Notes: generated by a model not told the origin, from the sequence alone. Positions 13,047 through 23,615 are shown, counted from the first letter of the stretch. The stretch: DNA of 64,000 nt from Oceanospirillales bacterium (GCA_018223185.1 JAAEYW010000005.1:124001-188000); one strand, 5' to 3'. Made by a program: numbers and translations.

Positions 13047-13487
13047 TTAAACCTTTCTGTCTGCACAAAGAATAGTTGCTGAGCTGGCAAGCTCTCCGTC
13101 AACTGTAGCACGAACATCGAATTTCCAGATACCCCGTTTTTCAGAAACAATGCGGGCTTCCAGCTGTAGCCGGTCTCCTGGGACAACCGGACGCTTAAAG
13201 CGCACTTTATCAGAACCGACGAAATAGTATATAGAACCATCCTGAGGGGTTTTATCCATGGTTTTGAAGCCGAGTATTCCGGCAGCCTGTGCCATCGCTT
13301 CAACGATCAGAACACCCGGCATCACCGGATGGTCAGGAAAGTGACCATTAAAAAAGTCTTCATTCACGGAGACATTTTTATAAGCGACGATCGACTCACC
13401 CGGCACCAACTCAACCACCCGGTCTACCAGGAGAAAAGGGTAACGGTGAGGTAAATATTTGCGGATCTCTTTTACATCCATCATCAT
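13047..13487 (-). CDS. fabZ: 3-hydroxyacyl-ACP dehydratase FabZ
   Basis: FabZ dehydrates beta-hydroxyacyl-ACPs in fatty acid elongation. It competes with LpxA and LpxD for hydroxymyristoyl-ACP, which makes its place between those genes meaningful. The 146-residue hotdog-fold product has the catalytic histidine in [13 protein letters not shown] and the glutamate in [15 protein letters not shown]. The start overlaps the lpxD stop by four bases (ATGA), and lpxA begins two bases after its own stop, so all three are likely translated from one message. The protein opens with three consecutive methionines or near, so the exact start is uncertain by one or two codons. Confidence 0.97.
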   Translation of the reverse strand: MMMDVKEIRKYLPHRYPFLLVDRVVELVPGESIVAYKNVSVNEDFFNGHFPDHPVMPGVLIVEAMAQAAGILGFKTMDKTPQDGSIYYFVGSDKVRFKRPVVPGDRLQLEARIVSEKRGIWKFDVRATVDGELASSATILCADRKV

Positions 13488-14530
13488 TCAGGCTGACCTT
13501 CAGTATGCTGCTTTACGATATTTTCTAAACACTTAACCCGACGAGACAGTTCATCCAACTGACGAAATCTCACCACATTACGTTTCCATTGCCGATTCGG
13601 TTCCATGACCGTTCCGGAAGAGAAAACTCCCGGCTGCAATATAGATTTACTGACCATTGTCATCGCTGTGACATGAGTACCAGCAGCGATAGTCAGATGA
13701 CCGGCAATTCCGACACCGCCGGCGATAGTACAATTTTTCCCTATCCGGGCGCTACCAGCAATAGCAGTACAGGCAGCGATTGCCGTATTATCATCAATAT
13801 TTACGTTATGGCCGACCTGTATCTGGTTATCCAGTATAACGCCATCACCGATCACCGTATCATCCAGCGCCCCCCGGTCGATGGTAGTGCCCGCACCAAC
13901 CTCTACCCGGTCGCCAATTCTGACACTACCCAGCTGATGGATTTTCAACCACTTACCGCCATCATTAGCAAAACCAAAGCCATCAGCCCCGATCACTGCA
14001 CTGCTGTGGATAATGCATAACGCGCCAATCCGGACGCGGTTATACAACGTCACATTAGCAGCAATACGGGTATTTTCACCGATTGAACACCCAGAGCCGA
14101 TAACACTGTTAGCGCCGATAGTTACCCCGGAGGCAATGCTGACATCATCACCGATCACAGCATTGGCCCCGATGGTTACATTCTTCCCAAGCCGTGCCGA
14201 TGCACTGACCTCAGCTGCCGGGCTGATAGAGGTAACGTCTGCGCCCGGCTGTTCACAAAATAACGCCGTTGCCCTTGCATAAGCAATGTAGGGGTCGGCA
14301 ACAACCAACGCAACAGACGCGACAGCATCACGATGCTCTGCCCTCACCAGCACAGCTCCCGCTCTGGAAGCAGGCAACTGCGACTGATAACGTGCATTGT
14401 GTAAAAATGACAACTGCGACCCGGTAGCTGACTGCAGTGTACCTATCCCTTCGATAAGCCGATCGGAAACAACGGCTTCAGCGCCAAGCAGACGTGCCAG
14501 TTCCGACACTGTAAATGCAGGTGTATCCAT
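13484..14530 (-). CDS. lpxD: UDP-3-O-(3-hydroxyacyl)glucosamine N-acyltransferase LpxD
   Basis: LpxD adds the second hydroxyacyl chain, on the amino group, during lipid A synthesis. The 348-residue product has an N-terminal uridine-binding domain (about 1-100), a long left-handed beta helix of hexapeptide repeats (about 105-300) and a C-terminal helix that includes [15 protein letters not shown]. The catalytic histidine is in the QVGHNVNI segment. It starts with ATG at 14530, seven bases after skp, and overlaps fabZ by four bases. Order and length match E. coli and Pseudomonas. Confidence 0.97.
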   Translation of the reverse strand: MDTPAFTVSELARLLGAEAVVSDRLIEGIGTLQSATGSQLSFLHNARYQSQLPASRAGAVLVRAEHRDAVASVALVVADPYIAYARATALFCEQPGADVTSISPAAEVSASARLGKNVTIGANAVIGDDVSIASGVTIGANSVIGSGCSIGENTRIAANVTLYNRVRIGALCIIHSSAVIGADGFGFANDGGKWLKIHQLGSVRIGDRVEVGAGTTIDRGALDDTVIGDGVILDNQIQVGHNVNIDDNTAIAACTAIAGSARIGKNCTIAGGVGIAGHLTIAAGTHVTAMTMVSKSILQPGVFSSGTVMEPNRQWKRNVVRFRQLDELSRRVKCLENIVKQHTEGQPE

Positions 14531-14537
14531 CTGTCGC

Positions 14538-15029
14538 TTACTGCTTATTCAGCAGTTCAACAACTTTGGCGGTGATATCCAGCTCAGGCTTTACATAGAT
14601 GGTAGCCTGCTTGTTAACCACCAGATCATAACCTTCCGAGTCGATCAGACCACGAATTACGGTATCAAGCTTAGGCCGCATCTCTTTCAGGAACTCATCT
14701 TCACGCTGACGCTGCTTCTGCTGCAACTCCTGCCCCAGACGCTGATATTCGCCATAAGCTTTCTGGAACTGTACCCGTTGCTGATCCTGCACCTCTTTAG
14801 ACTGAGTGCCCTGACCTTTTTTAATCTCTTCCTGAATCTTTTTCACCTGAGCTTCAAGATCCGACAACTGTTTCTGCTCACCACTAAGCTCCGACTTCAG
14901 CTTTACACGAAAAGCATCTGCCGCTTCACTGGTCAGGAGAGCCTGCTGCACACTGAGGGTAGCAACTTTTTCAGCCATGGCATTCAAGCTGAACAACAGC
15001 CCTACGATAATTATCAGTGATCGAAACAT
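14538..15029 (-). CDS. skp: Periplasmic chaperone Skp (OmpH)
   Basis: Skp is a trimeric periplasmic chaperone that holds unfolded outer-membrane proteins on their way to the Bam complex. The 163-residue product begins with a signal peptide (MFRSLIIIVGLLFSLNAMA, probable cleavage after AMA), followed by the family VATLSVQQALLTSEAA segment and a long charged coiled coil (about 45-120) that forms the tentacles. The start is the ATG at 15029, preceded by a good AAGGAG site; an upstream in-frame start would add residues that do not belong to the family. It lies directly after bamA, its functional partner. Confidence 0.93.
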   Translation of the reverse strand: MFRSLIIIVGLLFSLNAMAEKVATLSVQQALLTSEAADAFRVKLKSELSGEQKQLSDLEAQVKKIQEEIKKGQGTQSKEVQDQQRVQFQKAYGEYQRLGQELQQKQRQREDEFLKEMRPKLDTVIRGLIDSEGYDLVVNKQATIYVKPELDITAKVVELLNKQ

Positions 15030-15039
15030 AGTTTTCTCC

Positions 15040-17343
15040 TTAGAAAGTTCGTCCAAGAGCAAATTCGAAGAATCGCTCCTCGTCGGTGTCCTCGGCTTTT
15101 AATGCCTTGGATAGCGCAATTGAGATTGGTCCGATCGGCGTCAGCCAGCTGAATCCAAAACCGGCAGAGTAACGCAACTCATCCAGTTTAATACCGCTAT
15201 CACAACTATTATTGGTAGGACACTCAGTTAAAAAAACATTACCAGCGTCGGCAAATAAAAGAGTACGCATTGAGCTGGAATCTTTAATGAACGGCACTGG
15301 AAAAATCAGCTCCGCGCTCATATCAATGGCAATATTGCCACCGAATGGATCATTTTCAGAGTCACGGGGTCCCAGCGAGTTGGACTGAAATCCACGCACC
15401 GAGCTCAGGCCACCACTGTAATAGTTCTTAAAGAACGGATAAGCGTTGTCACCGAGTTTGCCGGCAAAAGCGAGACGACCACGCAGCGAGCCTATCAGCC
15501 CTTCCTTATCTTTGGTCAGAGGATAGTAAATACGGCCCTTATACTGCTCCTTATGATAGGACAGGTCGCTACCGGGAATACCTATCTCAACAGAAGCACT
15601 CTGAGAGTATCCTTGAGTCGGGAAAATCTTCCGGTTCAGATGATTATCACTCCAACCAAGCTGCACGTTGAAAATATTAAAGCTGTCGCCTTCCTGATCG
15701 ATATAGCCTTGTACTTCTGTTGAGGCATCATTAGAAGGTTTAACCTTTAACCCTTCATAGTTAAAACCAAAGTTCAGGCGCTGATAATCATCCATTGGAT
15801 AGCCAAAATTAACACCCGCACCCAGCGTGTCGGTGGAATAGTTACTAACGTTCTCCTCGTCATAATGAGTTTCGCGGGAATAGATGTTATAGCCACGACT
15901 AACCCCATCAACGGTATAGTAAGGCTCAACATAACTAAACTTGTATTCAGTAATGGTGTCACTTTGCGTCACACCAAAACCAACACTATTGCCTGAACCC
16001 AGAAAGTTATCCTGTTCGACGCTCAGATTGAAAATTGCACCACTGGTCTGAGAAAACCCTACGCTGGCGGAAAAGTTACCTGTGTTATCTTCAATAACAC
16101 TGTATTCAAGATCAACCTGATCATCGGTACCCGGTACCGCAGCGGTTTCGACATTCACATCTTTAAAGTAACCGGTCTGAGCAATACGCTGCTTAGAACG
16201 CTCAATGGCAGCAGACGAAACAAGTCCGCCTTCCATTTGTGACATTGAGCGCCTGGCTACCACATCCGCTGTTTTAGTATTGCCTTTTATCAAGATACGC
16301 CGCACATAGGTCAGTTTACCCGGCGCAATAAAGAATTGCAGATTAACTGTATTGTCATCGTTAATCTGGGGCACCGGACTGACATTAGCAAACAAGTAGC
16401 CCTTATCGCCAAGCTTACGAATCAGCGCGTCCTGAGATTCGGTCATCTCCCTGCGGGAAAAAGTGGCACCTTTTGCGACAGTAACCGCACTCAGCAACGC
16501 CTGCTCATCAATCACCAGGTCCCCGGCGACAGTGACACTGCCGACTGTGAACTTTTCACCCTCGGTAACGCTTACAGTAATATAAACATGTTTTTTATCC
16601 GGAGAGAGTGAAACCTGAGATGAATCGATCGTAAAATTGATATACCCCCGGTCAAGATAGTAGGAGCGCAGGCGTTCCAGATCACCCGCCAGTTTTTCTC
16701 TGGCATATTTATCAGAATCGCTGAAGAAGTCCCAGAAACCAGGCAGCTTAAGTGAGAATTCCTCTTTCAGTTCTTCGTCATTGAATACATTATTACCGAC
16801 AATATTGACATGCTGGATGGTAGCAACTTTACCTTCCTTGATATCGATATTCAGTGCAACCCGGTTTTCCGACAGCGGCTCCACCTCCGCTTCAATTGCA
16901 GCGCTGTACCGCCCCTGTCCCGCATACAGACGCAAAAGGTCCTGACGAATTTTTTCCAGCGTGGCCCGCTTAAAAACATCACCTTCACGTAAACCATTCT
17001 GTTTCAGACCATCCAGCAGAGCTTCATCCTCAAGCACCTTATTACCTTCAAGGCGAATCAGACTGACAGCTGGACGTTCCTGAACCCTGACGATCAGCAC
17101 ATTACCATCACGGGCAATGCGGATATCATCAAAATAACCGGTGCGGAATACCCTGCGAGTTGCCTCAGCGATTTCGCCCTGACCAACACTCTGGCCCGAG
17201 TCGATATCAAGGTTTCGTAGCACCAGGCCTGGTTCCACCCGCTGCAGCCCTTCCAGGCGCACATCTTCCACCGTAAATGATTGTGCACCAACAACTGCTG
17301 AAAACAGCGTCAGGGAAAAGAGAAGTCCGATTCTGATCTTCAT
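15040..17343 (-). CDS. bamA: Outer membrane protein assembly factor BamA
   Basis: BamA is the core of the complex that inserts beta-barrel proteins into the outer membrane. The 767-residue product has a signal peptide ending near residue 20 (VVGAQS), five POTRA domains (about 22-420) and a C-terminal 16-strand barrel. The barrel carries the conserved VRGF motif of the lock loop and a C-terminal phenylalanine (FALGRTF) as expected for a Bam substrate. It starts with ATG at 17343, 29 bases after rseP, and is followed by skp. Confidence 0.98.
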   Translation of the reverse strand: MKIRIGLLFSLTLFSAVVGAQSFTVEDVRLEGLQRVEPGLVLRNLDIDSGQSVGQGEIAEATRRVFRTGYFDDIRIARDGNVLIVRVQERPAVSLIRLEGNKVLEDEALLDGLKQNGLREGDVFKRATLEKIRQDLLRLYAGQGRYSAAIEAEVEPLSENRVALNIDIKEGKVATIQHVNIVGNNVFNDEELKEEFSLKLPGFWDFFSDSDKYAREKLAGDLERLRSYYLDRGYINFTIDSSQVSLSPDKKHVYITVSVTEGEKFTVGSVTVAGDLVIDEQALLSAVTVAKGATFSRREMTESQDALIRKLGDKGYLFANVSPVPQINDDNTVNLQFFIAPGKLTYVRRILIKGNTKTADVVARRSMSQMEGGLVSSAAIERSKQRIAQTGYFKDVNVETAAVPGTDDQVDLEYSVIEDNTGNFSASVGFSQTSGAIFNLSVEQDNFLGSGNSVGFGVTQSDTITEYKFSYVEPYYTVDGVSRGYNIYSRETHYDEENVSNYSTDTLGAGVNFGYPMDDYQRLNFGFNYEGLKVKPSNDASTEVQGYIDQEGDSFNIFNVQLGWSDNHLNRKIFPTQGYSQSASVEIGIPGSDLSYHKEQYKGRIYYPLTKDKEGLIGSLRGRLAFAGKLGDNAYPFFKNYYSGGLSSVRGFQSNSLGPRDSENDPFGGNIAIDMSAELIFPVPFIKDSSSMRTLLFADAGNVFLTECPTNNSCDSGIKLDELRYSAGFGFSWLTPIGPISIALSKALKAEDTDEERFFEFALGRTF

Positions 17344-17372
17344 GAACTGGTTCTTATATTGAGATAGAAAAT

Positions 17373-18725
17373 TTAAAGTCGCATTAGATCATTAAAAATA
17401 GCGACGCCCATAAGCGAAAACAAAATTGCCATCCCGATTCTTAAACCAATCATCTGTACCTTTTCAGATACCGGCCGCCCCCTCAGTAGCTCTACTGTAT
17501 AATACAGCAGATGCCCACCATCCAGCATAGGGATCGGCAACAGGTTAAGAATACCGAGACTGATACTCAGATATGCAAGAAATCCGGCAAAGGCCTCGAC
17601 GCCCGAAGCAGCAGAAGCGCCTGCCACTTTAGCAATGGTTATCGGCCCACTCAAGTTTTTTACCGACAATACGCCTTCAAGCATTTTCCAGATAGAATCA
17701 AGGGTCAGGCTTATCATCTGCCAGGTTTTTGCAAACGCTCCGCCAATTGACTCAAAAACACCGTAGCGCACATGGCGCAACATTTCAGGCGGCCATTCAA
17801 CCGGTTCAACACCCGCCCCGACATATCCGACTACACCATCCTCATCAGACTTTTCATCCGGCGTAACCAATAAGATAAGTTGCTGACTATTGCGCAGCAC
17901 CTCCACCTTAAGCACCCGGCCAGGATTCTGACGGATAGTGTGTACCAGTTGCCCCCAGTCTTCAACCGGCTGATTATCTATTGCGGTAATCCGGTCACCG
18001 GCAAGCAAACCCGCTTCAGCCGCGGCACCGCCATCCACTACCTGCCCTATCACAGCCGGATAAACCGGTCTGAAGGGCTGAATTCCCAGCGCCGATAAAG
18101 GACTTTCAGTTTCAGGATTAAAGTGCCAGCCTGTCAGACTCAACTGATAATCCCGTTTCTGACCGTTAAGCCCCTGCCGCACCGTTAGCGGAACCACTGC
18201 CGATTCACCGATATAGGTGGCCATCGCCAGATTCACATCATCCCATGAGTGGGTTTCCCGACCGGCAACAGAGAGTATCTCATAGCCCGGTTGCAGCCCG
18301 GACCGCTCAGCAACACTATCCGCTGAAATACTGCCGATCACTGGCACCACTTTTTCGACACCTGAAACCAGCATCGCCCAGTATACCAACACCGCAAACA
18401 GAAGGTTGACCACAGGTCCGGCAGCAACAATCGCGATCCGCTGCAATACGGGTTTACGGTTGAATGCCTGATTAACCAATCCTGGATCAACGTCACCTTC
18501 CCGCTCATCAAGCATCGAAACATATCCACCGAGAGGAATCATGGCAATGACATATTCGGTATCAAACCGGTCACGCCAGCGAATCAACGGCTTACCAAAA
18601 CCAACAGAGAAACGTAAAACTTTGACACCACAGCGCCGGGCCACCCAGAAGTGACCATATTCGTGAATCGTTACCAGAATGCCCAGGGTAACAATCAGTG
18701 CCAATACGGTATTTAGAATTTCCAT
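17373..18725 (-). CDS. rseP: Site-2 metalloprotease RseP
   Basis: RseP is the inner-membrane zinc protease that makes the second cut in anti-sigma-E factor RseA, activating the envelope stress response. The 450-residue product shows the zinc ligands HEYGH in the first membrane helix, two tandem PDZ domains in the periplasmic part (about 115-305), and the NLLPIPMLDGGH motif with the third metal ligand near residue 395, plus the final membrane helix. It starts with ATG at 18725, only 12 bases after cdsA. In Pseudomonas dxr occupies that junction; here it is absent. Nearness to bamA links it to outer-membrane quality control. Confidence 0.97.
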   Translation of the reverse strand: MEILNTVLALIVTLGILVTIHEYGHFWVARRCGVKVLRFSVGFGKPLIRWRDRFDTEYVIAMIPLGGYVSMLDEREGDVDPGLVNQAFNRKPVLQRIAIVAAGPVVNLLFAVLVYWAMLVSGVEKVVPVIGSISADSVAERSGLQPGYEILSVAGRETHSWDDVNLAMATYIGESAVVPLTVRQGLNGQKRDYQLSLTGWHFNPETESPLSALGIQPFRPVYPAVIGQVVDGGAAAEAGLLAGDRITAIDNQPVEDWGQLVHTIRQNPGRVLKVEVLRNSQQLILLVTPDEKSDEDGVVGYVGAGVEPVEWPPEMLRHVRYGVFESIGGAFAKTWQMISLTLDSIWKMLEGVLSVKNLSGPITIAKVAGASAASGVEAFAGFLAYLSISLGILNLLPIPMLDGGHLLYYTVELLRGRPVSEKVQMIGLRIGMAILFSLMGVAIFNDLMRL

Positions 18726-18737
18726 CTTTCCTCAGAA

Positions 18738-19550
18738 TCAGCTAATCGATAACAGCTGCACACCCACAACAAACACCGGAGCTGCCGCTGTAATACTGTC
18801 TATCCGATCCAGAATTCCACCATGACCGGGAAGCAACCGACTACTATCTTTTATGCCGCGATGACGCTTGAGCATACTTTCAAAAAGATCACCCAACACC
18901 GAAGCAAGCCCGGCAATCATCGCCGTTAGCAACAGATAGACTCCGCTAAGCAGATCTAGTTCAAGATAGAAAACAAAACAAAGAGAGATCAGCGCACAAG
19001 AGGCAAGCCCCCCCCAGAGCCCGGCACGGGTTTTGCCCGGACTCACATTTGGCGCCAGCTTAGCACGCCCCCATCGCTTACCCGCGAAATATGCACCAAT
19101 ATCAGCCCCCCAGACCAGCAGCAACAGCATCAGTAACAATACCCCGCCATCTGGAAGGTGGCGCAGACTTACCAGCGCCATCCAGGTTGAGGTCAGCACC
19201 AGAACACCAACCAGCCCCCGCTGCCAGCCTTTTTGCCAGCCATTAATCGAGGGATAACGCACCACCCAGAAGGCAGCCAGGCCCCAGAAGGCCACAGCTA
19301 CCAGAAGAAACCCATCGAACACTGCATCCGGGGAGTAATAGTTAAGTGCAGCAATAAGAGCCGCCACAAGGGAGGTATATGCAAAGCGGACAGCGAATGC
19401 ACTCAGAGAGGACAGATTAGCCCACTCCCAGGCACCCAACAGCACAATAGCGGCGAGAAACAGTTTAAACACTTCAAAGCCGGAGAGGAAAAGCCCCGCC
19501 AAAACTAACGGAGCTAACAGGACAGCGGTCCAGACCCTCTCTTTAAGCAT
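18738..19550 (-). CDS. cdsA: Phosphatidate cytidylyltransferase CdsA
   Basis: CdsA makes CDP-diacylglycerol from phosphatidic acid and CTP, the branch point for all phospholipids. The 270-residue product is a polytopic membrane protein with about eight hydrophobic segments. Near its C-terminus is the CdsA signature, a run of KR-RGIKDSS followed by LPGHGGILDRIDS, with the metal-binding aspartates. It starts with ATG at 19550, overlapping the uppS 3' end by eight bases, which suggests coupled translation. Confidence 0.96.
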   Translation of the reverse strand: MLKERVWTAVLLAPLVLAGLFLSGFEVFKLFLAAIVLLGAWEWANLSSLSAFAVRFAYTSLVAALIAALNYYSPDAVFDGFLLVAVAFWGLAAFWVVRYPSINGWQKGWQRGLVGVLVLTSTWMALVSLRHLPDGGVLLLMLLLLVWGADIGAYFAGKRWGRAKLAPNVSPGKTRAGLWGGLASCALISLCFVFYLELDLLSGVYLLLTAMIAGLASVLGDLFESMLKRHRGIKDSSRLLPGHGGILDRIDSITAAAPVFVVGVQLLSIS

Positions 19551-20304
19551 TATCAGCCTCTATCTGTTCACTGGTTTTACCAAAACGGCGCTCACGGGTA
19601 GCATAGCTCTGAATCGCGGCACCCAGCGCGTACTTATCGAAGTCAGGCCACAACAGGTCACTGAAAAAATACTCACTATAGGCCATCTGCCAGATCAGAA
19701 AATTACTGATACGCTGCTCACCGGCCGTACGAATACACAGGTCCGGCGATGGCAGATCACTCAGACACACCATAGAGCCAAGCAGCTCTTCATCCAGCTG
19801 ATCCGGGGTATACTGCCCTTCCAGGCAGCCCTGAGCAAAGCGCTGAGCCGCCTGAACAATATCCCACCGGCCGCCGTAGTTTGCCGCCACATTAACCATC
19901 AGCCCGGTATTGGCCGCAGTCAGAGCTTCCGCCTTATCAATCTTTCTCTGTAATGAGCTGCTAAAGCGGCTCTTATCACCAATAACGCGCAAACGAATAT
20001 TATGTTTGTGAAGTTTTTTCACCTCACGGTCCAGCGCCAGCGCAAACAGCTCCATCAGCCCTTTAACCTCAAGAGGTGGCCGCTGCCAGTTCTCGCTGCT
20101 GAAAGCAAACAGTGTCAGGACTTCAACACCCAGTTCCGCACAGCCCTGCACCACACTGCGAACGCTGTCGACACCCGCACGATGGCCTGCAAGACTGCCC
20201 TTTCCATGTTTTTTCGCCCAGCGGTTATTGCCATCCATAATAATCGCAATATGGCGTGGTACAGATTTTCCCGCAGGCAGGCTGAGCTGTAATTTTTCAG
20301 ACAT
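19543..20304 (-). CDS. uppS: Undecaprenyl diphosphate synthase
   Basis: UppS adds eight isopentenyl units to farnesyl diphosphate, giving the C55 carrier for peptidoglycan and O-antigen. Motifs of the cis-prenyltransferase family are present: HIAIIMDGNNRWA with the catalytic aspartate near residue 25, the GHRAG segment, LTLFAFSSENW, and near the C-terminus RTAGEQRISNFLIWQ and the SEYFFSDLLWPDF motif. The ATG at 20304 gives 253 residues, the E. coli length; a TTG at 20322 would add six. The enzyme shows isoprenoids are made here although dxr, ispD and ispF are missing from their usual sites. Confidence 0.96.
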   Translation of the reverse strand: MSEKLQLSLPAGKSVPRHIAIIMDGNNRWAKKHGKGSLAGHRAGVDSVRSVVQGCAELGVEVLTLFAFSSENWQRPPLEVKGLMELFALALDREVKKLHKHNIRLRVIGDKSRFSSSLQRKIDKAEALTAANTGLMVNVAANYGGRWDIVQAAQRFAQGCLEGQYTPDQLDEELLGSMVCLSDLPSPDLCIRTAGEQRISNFLIWQMAYSEYFFSDLLWPDFDKYALGAAIQSYATRERRFGKTSEQIEADNA

Positions 20305-20350
20305 ATCAGACGCCGGTAACAAGAGTGAACGCGCTACCGGCTATTCCCTA

Positions 20351-20908
20351 TTAAATTTCCATCAGATCCGTTTCTTTATCCTGAAGCAGCTGATCCACTT
20401 CAGCAATGAACTTATCCGTCAGCTTCTGAATCTGGTCTTCACCGCGACGCGCATCGTCTTCAGTGATTTCCTTCTCTTTCAGCAGATCTTTAATATCGCC
20501 ATTAGCATCCCGACGAATATTACGAATAGACACGCGACCGTTTTCAGCTTCCTGACGTGCCTGACGGATATACCCTTTACGGGTTTCTTCGGTCAGAGCA
20601 GGCATAGGCACACGAATCACAGCACCCGCTGTCGAGGGGTTCAGCCCCAGGTCAGACTTCATAATGGCCTTTTCGATATCAGGGACAAGATTAGACTCCC
20701 ATGGAGAGATCGACAGGGTACGGCCATCCTCTACACTGATGTTTGCCACCTGGCTCAGCGGTACAGCAGAACCATAATAGTTCACATGTACGGTTTCCAG
20801 AATACTTGGATGAGCCCGGCCGGTACGAATCTTTTTCAGGTTCGTCGCCAGAGCTTCCAGACTTTTACCCATGCGTTCCTGGGTATCCTGAGCGATCTCA
20901 TTCAGCAT
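20351..20908 (-). CDS. frr: Ribosome recycling factor
   Basis: RRF splits post-termination ribosomes together with EF-G. The 185-residue product has the expected two-domain make-up: a three-helix bundle formed by both termini and a small beta domain with [20 protein letters not shown]. The C-terminus has the conserved [15 protein letters not shown] stretch. The ATG at 20908, preceded by a TAGGAG site, lies inside the pyrH 3' end, overlapping by 11 bases, so the two are translationally coupled. It is 28 to 46 bases upstream of uppS, depending on the uppS start. Confidence 0.98.
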   Translation of the reverse strand: MLNEIAQDTQERMGKSLEALATNLKKIRTGRAHPSILETVHVNYYGSAVPLSQVANISVEDGRTLSISPWESNLVPDIEKAIMKSDLGLNPSTAGAVIRVPMPALTEETRKGYIRQARQEAENGRVSIRNIRRDANGDIKDLLKEKEITEDDARRGEDQIQKLTDKFIAEVDQLLQDKETDLMEI

Positions 20909-21653
20909 ATATATCTCCTACCGCCTCATTATTATCAATGACGGTTCCTTCGTCGCTACCAACAATCAGGTTGGCAAGCGCACCTGGTTTGTTCATATTG
21001 AAAACCCGGACCGGCATATCATGATCACGGGCCAGACAGATTGCAGTCAGATCCATAACGCCCAGCTGCTTATCCAGCGCCTCATCAAATGTCAGATGCA
21101 GATAACGCTTGGCAGACGGGTCTTTCATTGGATCTGCGGTATACACACCATCTACTTTGGTGGCTTTTATTACTACATCAGCATCGATTTCGATACCCCG
21201 CAGACATGCGGCTGAGTCAGTAGTAAAAAACGGGTTACCGGTACCCGCGGAAAAAATCACAACGTCACCCTGGCTCAGGTAACGGACCGCATTACGGCGA
21301 TCATAATCGTCTACAACACCGCGCATCGGTATAGCAGACATAACCCGGGTTGCAATATTACAACGCTCAAGTGCATCACGCATCGCCAGAGCATTCATAA
21401 CAGTTGCCAGCATACCCATATGGTCACCGGTCACGCGATCAAGGCCTGCAGCACTAAGGGCAGCACCACGGAACAGGTTACCACCACCAATAACCATACC
21501 GACCTGAACACCTATACCCACCAGCTGACCAATTTCCAGCGCCATCCGGTTCAGCACCTTAGGATCGATGCCGAAATTTGCTTCACCCATCAGGGCTTCG
21601 CCACTTAACTTGAGAAGTATACGTTTGTATTTGGAATGCTTATTTGAGGCAGG
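20898..21653 (-). CDS. pyrH: UMP kinase
   Basis: PyrH phosphorylates UMP to UDP and is the hexameric, allosterically controlled bacterial enzyme of the amino-acid kinase fold. Motifs: [15 protein letters not shown] at the N-terminus, [33 protein letters not shown] and the [16 protein letters not shown] nucleotide-binding segment. The chosen start, ATG at 21653 (251 residues), has a GGAG site about nine bases upstream; an in-frame start at 21719 would run into the tsf terminator and is unlikely. It overlaps frr by 11 bases. Confidence 0.97.
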   Translation of the reverse strand, partial: PASNKHSKYKRILLKLSGEALMGEANFGIDPKVLNRMALEIGQLVGIGVQVGMVIGGGNLFRGAALSAAGLDRVTGDHMGMLATVMNALAMRDALERCNIATRVMSAIPMRGVVDDYDRRNAVRYLSQGDVVIFSAGTGNPFFTTDSAACLRGIEIDADVVIKATKVDGVYTADPMKDPSAKRYLHLTFDEALDKQLGVMDLTAICLARDHDMPVRVFNMNKPGALANLIVGSDEGTVIDNNEAVGDIYAE

Positions 21654-21697
21654 CATTGGTATCGTCTCCACCCGGACTGAGTTCGCACCAGTGTAAC

Positions 21698-21739
21698 AAG
21701 AAAGAAATAGATTGCGCACCCAGAACAGGTGCGCAATCT
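21698..21739 (-). terminator. Terminator after tsf
   Basis: The minus strand forms a perfect 12-bp AGATTGCGCACC stem with a seven-base loop, followed by a U-rich ATTTCTTTCTT tract. It lies 15 bases past the tsf stop and separates rpsB-tsf from the pyrH operon. The U tract is interrupted, so some read-through is plausible. Confidence 0.8.
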
Positions 21740-21754
21740 GCGCAGGATCAGTTT

Positions 21755-22615
21755 TTAACCTTTCAACTGCTCAGCAACTTCAGCAGCGAAATCTTTATGC
21801 TCGACTTCGATACCTTCGCCTACTTCAATGCGGATAAATGATGCAACAGAAGCGCCTGCATCTTTAACCAGCTGACCGACTTTAACATCAGGGTTTTTAA
21901 CGAATGGCTGTTCAACCAGACTGTTTTCAGCCAGGAACTTGTTGATACGACCAACAACCATTTTTTCTGCGATTTCTGCAGGCTTGCTAGCCATATCAGG
22001 CTGAGCCAGAATGATCTCTTTCTCTTTCGCAACAACGTCAGCAGGCATATCATCTTTGCTAACCACCTGAGGGTTAACAGCCGTTACATGCATAGCGATG
22101 TCTTTAGCCAGCTCAGCGTCACCGCCGTTCAGAGCAACAATTGCTGCCAGAGTACCGGTTCCGTGAACATAAGCAGAAACCGTTTCGCCTTCAACAACCA
22201 ATACACGACGAACACTGATATTCTCGCCGATTTTCTGCACCAGAGCATCACGAACTTCAGTCAGCTCACCAGCCATCAGCGCTGCAACATCGGCCTGCTT
22301 TTCAGCAAACGCCTTTTCCAGCACAGTGGCAGCAAAAGTAGTGAAGTTAGCATCACGGGCAGCAAAGTCAGTTTCAGAGTTTATTTCTACTGCAACAGCA
22401 TAGCTGTTGTCATCAGCGACTTTAACTACAACAATACCTTCAGCAGCAGTACGACCGGCTTTCTTAGCAGCCTTCATACCAGACGCTTTACGCAGCTCTT
22501 CAATCGCCTTATCCACATCGCCATCAGCAGCAGCCAGCGCTTTCTTACACTCCATCATACCCAGACCGGTACGATCGCGCAGTTCTTTTACCTGCTTAGC
22601 GGAGAAGTTTGCCAT
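21755..22615 (-). CDS. tsf: Elongation factor Ts
   Basis: EF-Ts exchanges GDP for GTP on EF-Tu. The 286-residue product has the N-terminal UBA-like domain (about 1-55) with [19 protein letters not shown], the core with the TDFAARD segment that contacts EF-Tu, and the C-terminal subdomain with the conserved LVEQPFVK stretch. Length is as in E. coli (283). It starts with ATG at 22615, 110 bases after rpsB, with a terminator-like hairpin in between that probably acts as an attenuator, as in E. coli. Confidence 0.98.
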   Translation of the reverse strand: MANFSAKQVKELRDRTGLGMMECKKALAAADGDVDKAIEELRKASGMKAAKKAGRTAAEGIVVVKVADDNSYAVAVEINSETDFAARDANFTTFAATVLEKAFAEKQADVAALMAGELTEVRDALVQKIGENISVRRVLVVEGETVSAYVHGTGTLAAIVALNGGDAELAKDIAMHVTAVNPQVVSKDDMPADVVAKEKEIILAQPDMASKPAEIAEKMVVGRINKFLAENSLVEQPFVKNPDVKVGQLVKDAGASVASFIRIEVGEGIEVEHKDFAAEVAEQLKG

Positions 22616-22653
22616 TTGGATTTACCCCATTAACAATCTATTGATTCAAATTC

Positions 22654-22680
22654 AAAAAAAGGGGAGCAACTCAGCTCCCC
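22654..22680 (-). terminator. Intercistronic terminator/attenuator between rpsB and tsf
   Basis: The minus strand gives GGGGAGC/GCTCCCC around a six-base loop and then seven T residues, a textbook intrinsic terminator. Because tsf follows within 40 bases with no clear promoter of its own, it probably works as a partial terminator that sets the S2 to EF-Ts ratio (inference). Confidence 0.88.
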
Positions 22681-22725
22681 CTCCCGCGTGTCTGAATAGT
22701 TTATCCAAACCGCTTGACAGTCTGA

Positions 22726-23463
22726 TTACTCAGCAGAAGCGTCGTTTTCAACTTCAACGAATTCGCTCTTGTCACCAGCGTTAACTTCAGCGCCTTCAGT
22801 GCAGGCATCAGCTACGGCTTTAACGTAGATCTGAATTGCACGCAGTGCGTCATCATTACCTGGAATTACGTAGTCAACACCATCAGGGTTGCTGTTAGTA
22901 TCAACGATACCGATTACAGGGATACCCAGCTTGTTTGCTTCGTTAATTGCGATACGCTCGTGATCAACGTCAACAACAAACAGTGCATCAGGCAGACCGC
23001 CCATCTCTTTGATACCGCCGATAGACAGTTCCAGCTTTTCCATCTCACGCTGACGCATCAGAGCTTCTTTCTTGGTCAGCTGAGCGAAAGTACCATCCTG
23101 GCTCTGCGCTTCCAGATCGCGGAAACGACGGATAGACTGACGGATAGTCTTGTAGTTAGTCAGCATACCACCCAACCAGCGGTGGTTAACGTACGGCATA
23201 TTCGCACGAGATGCTTCTTCTTTGATGGTCTTGCTGGCAGCACGCTTAGTACCAACGAACAGAATTTTGTTCTTGTTGACAGCCATGCCTTTAACAACAT
23301 CCAGGGCACCGTTCAGTGCAGGCAGGGTGTGTTCCAGGTTGATGATATGAATCTTGTTACGAGCACCGAAAATGTACTTACCCATTTTCGGATTCCAGTA
23401 ACGGGTCTGGTGACCGAAGTGAACACCTGCTTTCAGCAGGTCACGCATTGTAACTTTTGCCAT
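22726..23463 (-). CDS. rpsB: 30S ribosomal protein S2
   Basis: S2 is a late-assembling protein of the small subunit that helps recruit S1. The 245-residue product starts with [21 protein letters not shown] and contains the conserved [27 protein letters not shown] and VVDVDHE segments. The ATG at 23463 has an AGGA site eight bases upstream. A longer in-frame reading up to 23583 is not family sequence and is the leader. The C-terminal acidic tail is typical of gammaproteobacterial S2. Confidence 0.98.
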   Translation of the reverse strand: MAKVTMRDLLKAGVHFGHQTRYWNPKMGKYIFGARNKIHIINLEHTLPALNGALDVVKGMAVNKNKILFVGTKRAASKTIKEEASRANMPYVNHRWLGGMLTNYKTIRQSIRRFRDLEAQSQDGTFAQLTKKEALMRQREMEKLELSIGGIKEMGGLPDALFVVDVDHERIAINEANKLGIPVIGIVDTNSNPDGVDYVIPGNDDALRAIQIYVKAVADACTEGAEVNAGDKSEFVEVENDASAE

Positions 23464-23609
23464 TATATTTTTCCTAAGTATAGGGTTAGACGTCCATGCA
23501 CCCCAGCTCCCAACCGCAAGCGGCACCCAAGGAGATGTGTCGGTAACATGTGTGGATTTATGAAATCTGTGTTTTAAATACATAAAGATTCAGAAACACA
23601 AATTTCGAG
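23464..23609 (-). promoter_or_regulatory. rpsB 5' leader, possible S2 autoregulatory RNA
   Basis: Between the predicted promoter and the rpsB start lie about 145 transcribed bases. They contain a small CCGC-TTG-CGG stem near 23515 and a G-rich TTGGGAGCTGGGGTG stretch shortly before the ribosome-binding site. Gammaproteobacterial rpsB is known to be repressed by S2 through its leader. I cannot fold or align this one, so the assignment rests on position and length. Confidence 0.35.
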
Positions 23610-23615
23610 CGCGAT